This document shows positions 25,668 through 33,600 of a stretch of 64,000 nt of DNA, piece by piece. The DNA lies in assembly GCA_020849615.1 (NCBI GenBank), contig JADLFW010000010.1, positions 62,001 through 126,000 of the forward strand. The letters run 5' to 3'. A model generated the notes under the pieces. The model saw only the letters and a list, made by a program, of their open reading frames with translations, ran no database searches and was not told where the DNA came from. A program made the translations under genes and the position numbers. This DNA is from Phycisphaerales bacterium (GTDB taxonomy: Bacteria > Planctomycetota > Phycisphaerae > Phycisphaerales > UBA1924). Numbering within the stretch: position 1 is the stretch's first letter; the number at the start of each line of letters is the position of its first letter.

Positions 25668-25766
25668 GGTGGTGGCAACCGGGAGCCGCGTCGGTGGGTC
25701 GAGGCGGCTGCGCACGGATCGGGGAAACGGCGGCCCGCGCTCGATGCGCGGGCCCGCGTCTTTCTT
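25668..25766 (+). ncRNA. Candidate small RNA or attenuated leader upstream of speA
   Basis: A weak promoter (TTGCCC 25633-25638, 16-base spacer, TATCGT 25655-25660) would start transcription near 25668. The RNA could form a stem AGCCGC/GCGGCT (25684-25689 with 25704-25709) and a perfect 9-base terminator hairpin GGCCCGCGC/GCGCGGGCC (25732-25740 with 25746-25754, loop TCGAT), then TCTTTCTT. It ends about 120 bases before the speA start. It does not match any riboswitch I know by eye. It may be a free small RNA or an attenuator that controls speA. Confidence 0.35.
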
Positions 25767-25886
25767 CCGAGCATTCGCCACGGGCGTTGCGAGCGTTCGT
25801 AGTTCACCACATGTCCGTCCCCCCTTGCGGATCCGCGCCGTCCTGATCGCACACGCGGCCCGATCCGATCGGCGAGACCAGCCACG

Positions 25887-27923
25887 ATGGCGACCATCAC
25901 CTCCGGTTCACTCGGCTCCGTCCCGGGACATTCGAACGGCAATGGCAACGGCAACGGCGGGCCCAAGGTGCCGCCGCGCCCGTGGGTCATTGATGACTCG
26001 GTCCGACTCTACGGCATGAAGGACTGGGGCAACGGCTACTTCGGCATCAACGAGCAGGGCCACATGACGGTCATGCCCGAGCGCGACCCCAAGCGGCAGA
26101 TCGACCTCTACGAGGTGCTCGAGGGCCTCCGCGAGCGCGAGATCGGCACCCCCGTCATCATCCGCTTCCGCGACCTGCTCAAGCACCGCCTGACCGAGAT
26201 CCGCCAGGCCTTCGACCAGGCCATCGCCGACCACGCCTACCAGGGCGCCTACTGCTGCGTCTACCCCATCAAGGTCAACCAGCAGCGCCCCCTGTGCGAG
26301 GAGATCCGCGACATCGGCAAGGAGCTGGGCTTCGGCCTCGAGGCCGGCTCCAAGCCCGAGCTCCTCGCCGTGCTGGGCCTCACCGAGAACCTCCCCCAGA
26401 TGCCCATCGTCTGCAACGGGTTCAAGGACTCGGAGTTCATCGAGACCGTCATCCTCGCCACCAAGCTGGGCCGGCACATCATCCCCGTCGTCGAACGCTT
26501 CAGCGATCTCGAGCTCATCGTCCAGCACGCCCAGCGGTACTCCGTCCGGCCCCGCATCGGCGTCCGCTGCAAGCCCTCCGCCCAGGGCACGGGCCGGTGG
26601 GAATCCTCCGGCGGCATGCGCTCCAAGTTCGGCCTCACCGTCACCGAGCTCCTCCACGCGGTGGAGTACCTCAAGCAGCACGGCATGGCCGACTGCCTCA
26701 ACATGATCCACTTCCACATCGGCAGCCAGGTCGGCGACATCCGCAAGATCAAGGCCGCCGTCAACGAGCTCGCCCACATCTACTGCGAGCTCAAGAAGCT
26801 CGGCGCGGGCCTCGACACCATCGACGTCGGCGGCGGCATGGGCATCGACTACGACGGCTCGCAGTCCGCCAGCTCCTCCAGCGTCAACTACGGCGTCAGC
26901 GAGTACGCCGCGGATGTCGTCTACCGCATCAAGTCCGTCTGCGACACCGCCGGATTCTCCCACCCCCGCATCATCTCCGAGTCGGGCCGGGCCATGGTCG
27001 CCCACTCCTCGCTCCTGATCATGGATGTCCTGGGCAAGACCCACTTCCCCACCGATCCCGACCTGCCCACGGTCCAGGCCCTCATGAAGAGCGAGAGCGA
27101 GAAGCCCCAGCCCGTGTTGGAGCTCATCGATGCGCTCGAGGCCCTCAACCTCCCGCGCGTCAACCTCGTCGAGGTCTACCACGATGCGCTCCAGGCCCGC
27201 GAGGAGGCCATGAGCCTCTTCAACCTCGGCTACATGTCCCTGCCCATGCGGGCCGCGACCGAGCGGCTCTTCTGGTCGATCGGCCGCAAGGTCCTCGCCC
27301 TCGCCAGCGCCAAGGGCGAACTCCCCGATGAACTGATCGACCTGCCCCAGGTCCTCTCGGACATCTACTACATCAACGTCTCCATCTTCCAGTCCCTCCC
27401 CGACCACTGGGCCATCGACCAGCTCTTCCCCATCTGTCCCATCCACCGCCTCCACGAAGAGCCCAACCGCCGCGGGGTGCTCGCCGACATCACCTGCGAC
27501 TCCGACGGCCAGGTGGACAAGTTCATCGACAAGAAGACCGCCAGCAAGTCGGTCCTCGAGCTGCACGAGCTCAAGTACATGCCCGACGGAAAACCCGAAC
27601 CCTACTTTCTCGGCGTCTTCCTGCTGGGGGCCTACCAGGAGGTGCTTGGCGACCTCCACAACCTCTACGGCGACACCCACGTCGTGCACGTCAGCTTCGA
27701 CGATTCGCCCGGCGTCGGCGACTGGGACCTCGATGAAGTCGTCGAGGGCGACTGCGTCAAGGAAGTGCTCTCGTACGTGCAGTACGACTCCGAGGACCTC
27801 ATCCGGGCCATGCGCCGCGATGTCGAACGGGCAGTCAAGGCGGGGTCCATCACCGTCGCCGAAGGCCAGAGCCTGCTGAAGTTCTACGACATCGGCATGG
27901 AGGGGTACACGTACCTCGAGTAG
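25887..27923 (+). CDS. speA: Biosynthetic arginine decarboxylase
   Basis: 678-residue PLP enzyme that converts arginine to agmatine, the first step of the agmatine route to putrescine and other polyamines. It has the fold-type III barrel with the PLP lysine in CCVYPIKVNQQRP (Lys129), the glycine-rich phosphate site DVGGGMGIDYDGS, the dimer-site region VNLVEVYHDALQAREEAMSL, and the C-terminal end SFDDSPGVGDWDLDEVVEGD with CVKEVLSYVQYD typical of SpeA. Length matches the family (about 630-680). The first 25 residues are a Gly/Asn linker (SNGNGNGNGG) absent from E. coli. A structured leader lies upstream. No speB or speE is close. Confidence 0.95.
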   Translation: MATITSGSLGSVPGHSNGNGNGNGGPKVPPRPWVIDDSVRLYGMKDWGNGYFGINEQGHMTVMPERDPKRQIDLYEVLEGLREREIGTPVIIRFRDLLKHRLTEIRQAFDQAIADHAYQGAYCCVYPIKVNQQRPLCEEIRDIGKELGFGLEAGSKPELLAVLGLTENLPQMPIVCNGFKDSEFIETVILATKLGRHIIPVVERFSDLELIVQHAQRYSVRPRIGVRCKPSAQGTGRWESSGGMRSKFGLTVTELLHAVEYLKQHGMADCLNMIHFHIGSQVGDIRKIKAAVNELAHIYCELKKLGAGLDTIDVGGGMGIDYDGSQSASSSSVNYGVSEYAADVVYRIKSVCDTAGFSHPRIISESGRAMVAHSSLLIMDVLGKTHFPTDPDLPTVQALMKSESEKPQPVLELIDALEALNLPRVNLVEVYHDALQAREEAMSLFNLGYMSLPMRAATERLFWSIGRKVLALASAKGELPDELIDLPQVLSDIYYINVSIFQSLPDHWAIDQLFPICPIHRLHEEPNRRGVLADITCDSDGQVDKFIDKKTASKSVLELHELKYMPDGKPEPYFLGVFLLGAYQEVLGDLHNLYGDTHVVHVSFDDSPGVGDWDLDEVVEGDCVKEVLSYVQYDSEDLIRAMRRDVERAVKAGSITVAEGQSLLKFYDIGMEGYTYLE

Positions 27924-27963
27924 GCCGCGAACGCCAAGCGGCCGGCAGCGTAGAGAAGTTCAT

Positions 27964-28605
27964 ATGGATGCGCCGTCGTCATCCAACGCGCGATCGCGCC
28001 GGGCCGCGGCGGTCGCGTTCGTCGTGCTGATCGCCGCCGCAGGGTTCGCAGCGGTGCTGCAGCCGCATACCGCCGATCGGTCGCCCGGGACTCCGCGCAG
28101 GCTCGCGCCTGCCGGCCTTTCCGCCATGGTCGAGTTCGAACCCGGCAGAACAGTCCCCGCGACCAGCGGTGGTGTTGTCCTGGCGATCTGGGATGACGGG
28201 CTGGTGATCTTCTCGTTCGGCACGAATCAAGACGACTTCCACAATCTCCAGGTCGGGCGCGTCCCTCCGGCCCGGGTCGTCGAGATGCTCAACGACATCG
28301 AGCAAACGGGGCTGCTTGGCCTCGCGCGCAGCATTGTGGTTCCCGACAGCGCGTTCTGGACCATCCGGGTGCGCCGTGGCGACGAGCTGACCGAGAGTTG
28401 CTGGAACCAAGCGATGACGGTGCCCTGGGGCGCCCACATCAACGCCCCGCGCGACGAGGGGGATTTCGCCAAGGCCTGGATGGCATCCCGGGCCATCCTC
28501 GCCTTCACGCAACCCAGCGAGTACAAGTCGCTTGAGCCCGGCAGCGCGGAAGACCAGCGGTTGGAAGCCGCCTTGAAACATCTCGGGACCACGCCGATCC
28601 GCTAG
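27964..28605 (+). CDS. Membrane-anchored protein of unknown function
   Basis: 213 residues with a single N-terminal hydrophobic segment (AAAVAFVVLIAAAGFAAVL, about 14-32) followed by an extracytoplasmic domain. The domain contains VVLAIWDDGLVIFSF and DDFHNLQVGRVPPARVVEML with NDIEQTGLLGLARSIVVPDS. Such phrases recall a family of planctomycete proteins of about 200 residues, but I cannot name it. It begins 40 bases after speA and may be transcribed with it. No ribosome site of strength is visible. Confidence 0.6.
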   Translation: MDAPSSSNARSRRAAAVAFVVLIAAAGFAAVLQPHTADRSPGTPRRLAPAGLSAMVEFEPGRTVPATSGGVVLAIWDDGLVIFSFGTNQDDFHNLQVGRVPPARVVEMLNDIEQTGLLGLARSIVVPDSAFWTIRVRRGDELTESCWNQAMTVPWGAHINAPRDEGDFAKAWMASRAILAFTQPSEYKSLEPGSAEDQRLEAALKHLGTTPIR

Positions 28606-28717
28606 TAAAGACATTCTCCGAGTCGGTGTATCCAGCCCTCCCGCGTTGAACACGGCGGCGCGTTGAGGTAGGCTCAAACCGCGGGATTCGCTCGCGGGGA
28701 TCTTCGGGGAGAACAAC

Positions 28718-29899
28718 ATGCGAACCCAGCTCTGCAGCGCGGCCGCCGTGCTGGCCTGCATCGCGCCCGCCGCCCTCGCCCAGTGCGATCCGCAGCGTCA
28801 GCCCGTCACGCAGGTCTTCGATGCGCACGCCCAGGCCCTGCTCGAATTCGAGAACCGCCTCTACGCGGGCGGCGGCTCGCACGCGCCGGGCCGGGGGCTC
28901 GCCCGCTGGGATGGCCACACCTGGACCGACTTCGCCTTACCCGATCGTTCGACCGTGTACTCGCTCGCCCGTGATGCAACCCGCCTGATCGTTGGCGGCC
29001 CGGCAGGCGTGAAGGCCTGGAACGGCGTCGCGTGGACCTCGCTCGGTACAGGGATCGACAGCCCTAACCGCAACGTTTCCGCGCTCACGGTCCACAACGG
29101 CGAGGTCATCGCCGGCGGCACGTTCCGCCGTATCGGCGGGGTCGATGCCATCCGCGTCGCCGCCTGGAACGGCTCGGCCTGGCGGCCGCTCGACGCCGGG
29201 CTGAACTCGCAGGTCATGTCCCTCTTCAGCTTCCGCGGTGATCTGCTCGTCGGCGGCCTCTTCACGCAGTCGGGCGCCCGCATGGTCAAGTGCATCGCCC
29301 GCTGGGATGGCGCGCAGTGGCAGCAGCTCGGGCCCGGCACTGACGGGGCCGTGCTCGCCATGATTGAGTACCAGGGCGACCTCATCCTGGGCGGACGGTT
29401 CTTCACCGCGGGCGGTCGCACCATGAACTTCATCTGCCGCTGGGATGGGACCGAGTTCCACCCGCTGGGAGGCGGGCTGCTCGCCCGGCCCGGCTACGAG
29501 TTCATCACGTACGTGGGCGGGCTGACCGTCTTCCAGGGCGATCTCTACGCCGCCGGGCTGTTCGATTTCGCCGATGGGATCCCGACGGTCGGCATGGCCC
29601 GGTGGGATGGCGAACGCTGGCACGCCGTGCAGAGCACGACCGACACCTGCCGCACCGTGGGGGCGCTGGGCCGGCACCTGGTCGGGGCCGAGGCTTCCGA
29701 CGACGGCTGGGCCCACTGGACATGCCCGCCGTGCATCGCCGATGTCGATGATGATGGGCTGGTCGATTTCTCTGACTACCTGCTGTTCCTCGACCTTTAT
29801 CGCAGCGGCGACCCCCGGGCCGACCTCACCGCCGATGGCGATATCGACCGTTCCGACTGGCTGATGTTCTTCGGGGTCTATTCCGCCGGCTGCCCGTAG
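28718..29899 (+). CDS. Secreted beta-propeller-like protein with dockerin-like tail
   Basis: 393 residues: signal peptide (SAAAVLACIAPAALAQ), six or so repeats of the form ARWDG..W..LG.G with YQGDLILGGRF between them (for example LARWDGHTWTDF, IARWDGAQWQQLGPG, MARWDGERWHAV), and a C-terminal dockerin-like pair with DVDDDGLVDFSDYLLFLDLY and a degenerate second unit ADGDIDRSDWLMFFGVY. The repeats should fold as a beta-propeller of the kelch/WD-like kind. Likely secreted or surface bound. GGGGAG precedes the ATG at 28718. Confidence 0.8.
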   Translation: MRTQLCSAAAVLACIAPAALAQCDPQRQPVTQVFDAHAQALLEFENRLYAGGGSHAPGRGLARWDGHTWTDFALPDRSTVYSLARDATRLIVGGPAGVKAWNGVAWTSLGTGIDSPNRNVSALTVHNGEVIAGGTFRRIGGVDAIRVAAWNGSAWRPLDAGLNSQVMSLFSFRGDLLVGGLFTQSGARMVKCIARWDGAQWQQLGPGTDGAVLAMIEYQGDLILGGRFFTAGGRTMNFICRWDGTEFHPLGGGLLARPGYEFITYVGGLTVFQGDLYAAGLFDFADGIPTVGMARWDGERWHAVQSTTDTCRTVGALGRHLVGAEASDDGWAHWTCPPCIADVDDDGLVDFSDYLLFLDLYRSGDPRADLTADGDIDRSDWLMFFGVYSAGCP

Positions 29900-29956
29900 G
29901 CCCGGGCCGGGACGGGCCCGGCCCGGCGGCCCGGTCCGCGACTACACTGAGGCCCT

Positions 29957-30499
29957 ATGGCCTGGATCACCAAACCCTCCGGCACGATGAAGGTCGAAAA
30001 GCGGGCCGAGCCCTACCTGACGCCCGCCATGCGCCAGGAGCTGACCCAGAAGATTCTCCCGCGGTACGAGGTCGCCAAGGGCGCCCTGCTGCCGGCCCTG
30101 CACATGGTGCAGCACACCTACGGCTGGGTGCCCCAGCAGGCCATGCTCGAGATCGCCGAGTTCCTCAAGATCACCCCCGCCGAGGTGATCGACACCGCCA
30201 GCTTCTACGAGGAGTACTGGCTCAAGCCCAAGGGCGCGCACGTCATCGCCGTCTGCCGCTCGATCGCCTGCGAGTTCTGCGGCAACCGCGAGATCACCGA
30301 GGCCTGCAAGTCGAGGCTGGGGATCGATGTCGGCGAGACCACCGATGATGGCCGCTTCACGCTGGTCGAGCTCGAGTGCCTCGGCTCGTGCGGCACCGCC
30401 CCCGCGGTCCTGATCGATGAGACCCTGCACGAGAACGTGAGCCCCGAGCAGATCGTGAAGCTGATCGATCAGGCCAAGGACCACGGGCACGGGCACTGA
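29957..30499 (+). CDS. nuoE: NADH-quinone oxidoreductase subunit E
   Basis: 180-residue complex I subunit with a thioredoxin-like domain holding a [2Fe-2S] cluster, bound by Cys100 and Cys105 (CRSIAC) and Cys141 and Cys145 (CLGSC), in the right Cx4C...Cx3C order. The helical N-terminal half includes MVQHTYGWVPQQAMLEIAEF and VIDTASFYEEY. A His/Gly tail (DHGHGH) follows. It is alone: no nuoD or nuoF beside it, while nuoF lies at 19068 on the other strand. It works with NuoF and NuoG in the NADH-oxidising arm. Confidence 0.93.
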   Translation: MAWITKPSGTMKVEKRAEPYLTPAMRQELTQKILPRYEVAKGALLPALHMVQHTYGWVPQQAMLEIAEFLKITPAEVIDTASFYEEYWLKPKGAHVIAVCRSIACEFCGNREITEACKSRLGIDVGETTDDGRFTLVELECLGSCGTAPAVLIDETLHENVSPEQIVKLIDQAKDHGHGH

Positions 30500-30516
30500 C
30501 GGGCCGGACTCCGGGT

Positions 30517-30539
30517 GGCACAGGCGTCCCGCCTGTGCC
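30517..30539. repeat. REP-like hairpin after nuoE
   Basis: GGCACAGGCG (30517-30526) and CGCCTGTGCC (30530-30539) form a perfect 10-base inverted repeat around TCC. It lies between nuoE and the KAP gene. The sequence resembles extragenic palindromes that I recall as dispersed in planctomycete genomes; no other copy was found in this window, so the repeat status is inferred. There is no T-run, so it is not a classical terminator. Confidence 0.45.
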
Positions 30540-30600
30540 GGGCCTCTTTCCGCACCAATCCTTTCCCCGGTAGACTCGCGGCAACGCCGAGGAGTCGCCG

Positions 30601-33600
30601 ATGGCCAAGCCCCCCCCGACCACCGCGAATCCACCCCTTATCCGGGTCCTGTGCGCGAACCACGCGGACATCATCGGTCGCTGGGGCGAAGCCGGCAAGA
30701 GGCTGGACCGTCTGGGTGTTCGTTCCGTGATCATCAAGGCCCTGCCACCCGGCTTCAACTCGGGCCTTGCGCAGCGGGCCGCTACTGACACGATCAACGA
30801 TCCGCTCGGCGTGCTGGTGATCTCCCCCGCGAGCGATCCCCGACACCGTCCCCTCTTTGATGAACTCGACCAGCCAACTCTCCTCGAGTTCCTCATCCTG
30901 CTCAAGTCGAGCGGCCGCCTGGCGTTCATGGGGGCCGAGGACGCTGATACATCGCAGCTTTCCTCGGCGCTCTCCGACATCCCCGCCTTTGTCCTTGCGG
31001 ATCCGCGGTCCATGGAGTTGCTCGCCGGCTGGTCCCGCGCCGCCCTCGGGTCCGCTTCTTCCGAACAGAATGCGGGAGGCCGGGCCAACGCCGGTAGTGA
31101 GGCCGGTGATGACCCGGTGGCCCGTATGCGAGCGCTCATCAGCGCTGCCGATGCCTCGGAACGCGCGGGCGATTTCTCTCGCGCGATCGAGGCAACTGCC
31201 GCGGCGCTCGACTTGGCGGCCCGATCGGATGACCACGCCGCGATCGGAGCGCTCTCGGTCCGGGCCGCCGGGCTGCATCTCGCCGCGGGAGATACCAACA
31301 CGGCAGCCCGATTGGCGCAAGAGGGAATCGCGCTCGCCGAACGCCTCGGCGACACAGCACTCCTCACCCGCGGCCAGCGCGTGCTCGGCAACGTCTACGC
31401 CAAGCTCGATGACCTTCGCAGCGCCATCGAACTGTACGGGCGGGCGCTCGAATCGGCGCGCCGGGCCGGGGATGTGCAGTCGCAGTGGCTCACGCTCGTG
31501 GAGTTGGGCGATGCGAACCGCCGCATGCAGCGCACGAGCATCGCGCTCGGCGCTTACCAGGATGCGCTGATGCTCGTCCAGAGCCTTGGCGATCCCAAAG
31601 TCGTCGAATTCGTCCGGGCCCGCATCGTCGCCGTCTCCGGGGAAACGCAGCAGGCCCAGCCGCACGTCCCTTCGCCGCGCGGGCCCGGCGGACCTCGCGA
31701 GAGGGCGTCTACGCCCCCCGGCCAGGGCGGAGGAAGCCCCGACTCCCTCCCCATCTCCGCCCTCTCCTCTTTGTCCCTCTCCCCCGCCGCCCAAGCTATC
31801 CTCGACCGCGCGAAAGCGATGACCCCGCCGGGCGGGCGCTGGTCCACGCTCTCCACCCTCGCCTTCCTCTTCGCCACCAAGGAGCTGGGCCGGGAGACCC
31901 CGCAGAACGAAGACACCATCCACTTCGTCCACCGCTACATCGACCGCGTGGCCGCCTCCGCGTACCAGACGCTCTACGAGTCGACCGTGCGCACGTGGAT
32001 CGAGGATTCGCCGCCCGATGTCGGCACCGACCAGCCGCCCGGCGCATGGGTCGAGACGATCACCGCGAATGTGCAGCGGATGTTCGAGCGGGCGAGGGCG
32101 ATCGCCGAAGCAACTGTTCTCGAAGAACCAGCCCAACGCGCGAAACAGTCCTACACCACCATGCGGGATCCCGGGATCATCTCAGCCCGCCACCTCTTCG
32201 CCGCGCTCCTCACCTTCGACCCCGGGCCCGGCACCCCCAACAACGTCATCTCCAAGTTGACGGGTCTGGGGCTCAATGTCGCCGCGATGAAGAGCGCGTT
32301 CTTCGAGGTCATCACCGCCAACACGCCGGAAGACAACTCCTCCGCCTGGCGCGAGGTGCTGGGCCTGCCGGCGCCGTCGGTTCAGAGCGCTGCGGTCCCC
32401 GCGACCAATCGCCCCTCGGCATCGCCCCCCGCCGACTGGGTTGCGCTGTCCACCACTGAATCACTTCGGCTCTCCCCGAGCTTCCGCAAGGTCCTCGACA
32501 AGGCCCGGTCCCTCGCCGAGACCTACAGCGCAGGCCCGGCGGCCGCGATCTCCCCGGAACATCTGCTCTTCGCTCTCGCCGAGATCGGCGGACGGGCCGA
32601 GGATGGGGTCTCCAGCGCACGCTGGTTCCGCGGATTCATCGAGGGCTCCGAGCCGCAGCGCTACCAGCAGGCTTTCAACGAGTGGACCTCACGCCTTGGC
32701 GCCGCGAGTTCGAAGCAGTCCGCGCGGGCCGAGCACCTCACACCGACGGCCGCCGCCATCCTGACCGATTCCGCACGCCTCGCCCAGGACACCCGCGATC
32801 CCCAGTCCATCGCCAACGCCAACATCGCCTCGGGCGCTGAAGTCCACGCCCGGCATCTGCTCGGCGCGATCCTCTCCGGCCAGCGCGGGCCGGAGGTCGC
32901 GAAGGTTTCGGAACTCCTCGGTTTTTCGCGCGAGTCGATCAGCACTTCTTTCTACGACTACCTCCGCTCCACCGGCATCAACGACAACTTCGACGCCTGG
33001 TCCAAGGCCCTGGGCCTCAGCACATCCGCCGCCCGCGCGAAGTCCGGCCAGCCATCCCAAGCCGCGGAGACCGCCCGCACCTCAGAGCCTCAGCCGCTCG
33101 AAATCCCCGAACGCTTTCAGTTCTCGACGCCAGCCCGGGCCGTGCTCGACCTCGCCCGCGGGCTCGTTGCCACCATCGTGCCGACCGGCAGCGCAGCGAG
33201 CCCCACCGACATCAACTCCATCGCCCTCCTCTTCGCCCTCGCCGAGACCGGCGAGAAATCCGGCGCCGATACCGACGCCGCCGCGTTCCGCCGCTATCTG
33301 CGGCCCGGCTCCGCCGAGCCCTACTACCGGGCCCGGCACCATTACTTCCCGCAGCACCACCGCGCCCTCGGCGGCGCAGATCAGCCCGATGTCTCCGGTG
33401 TGCGATCGCTCTCCGCCGATGCCCTCGCCGTGCTCGATGAGGCCCGGCGCATTGCGCTGCTGACCAACCCCAACCTGCTCGGGCTGGCGGGCGGGGATGC
33501 GACGATCCACCCCGTGCACCTCGCGGCGGCCCTGACCACCACGGCGATCGCGGACCCCGCGCCGCCGCACCGCGAGCTGCTCGATGGCATCGGCGTGCCG

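Noticed and set aside
30601..31050. TIR-like domain at the N-terminus of the KAP protein
   Set aside because: The order of short hydrophobic strands and a LGVLVIS...FDEL stretch are suggestive, but the catalytic glutamate and BB-loop cannot be placed, so it was left as an unknown alpha/beta domain.
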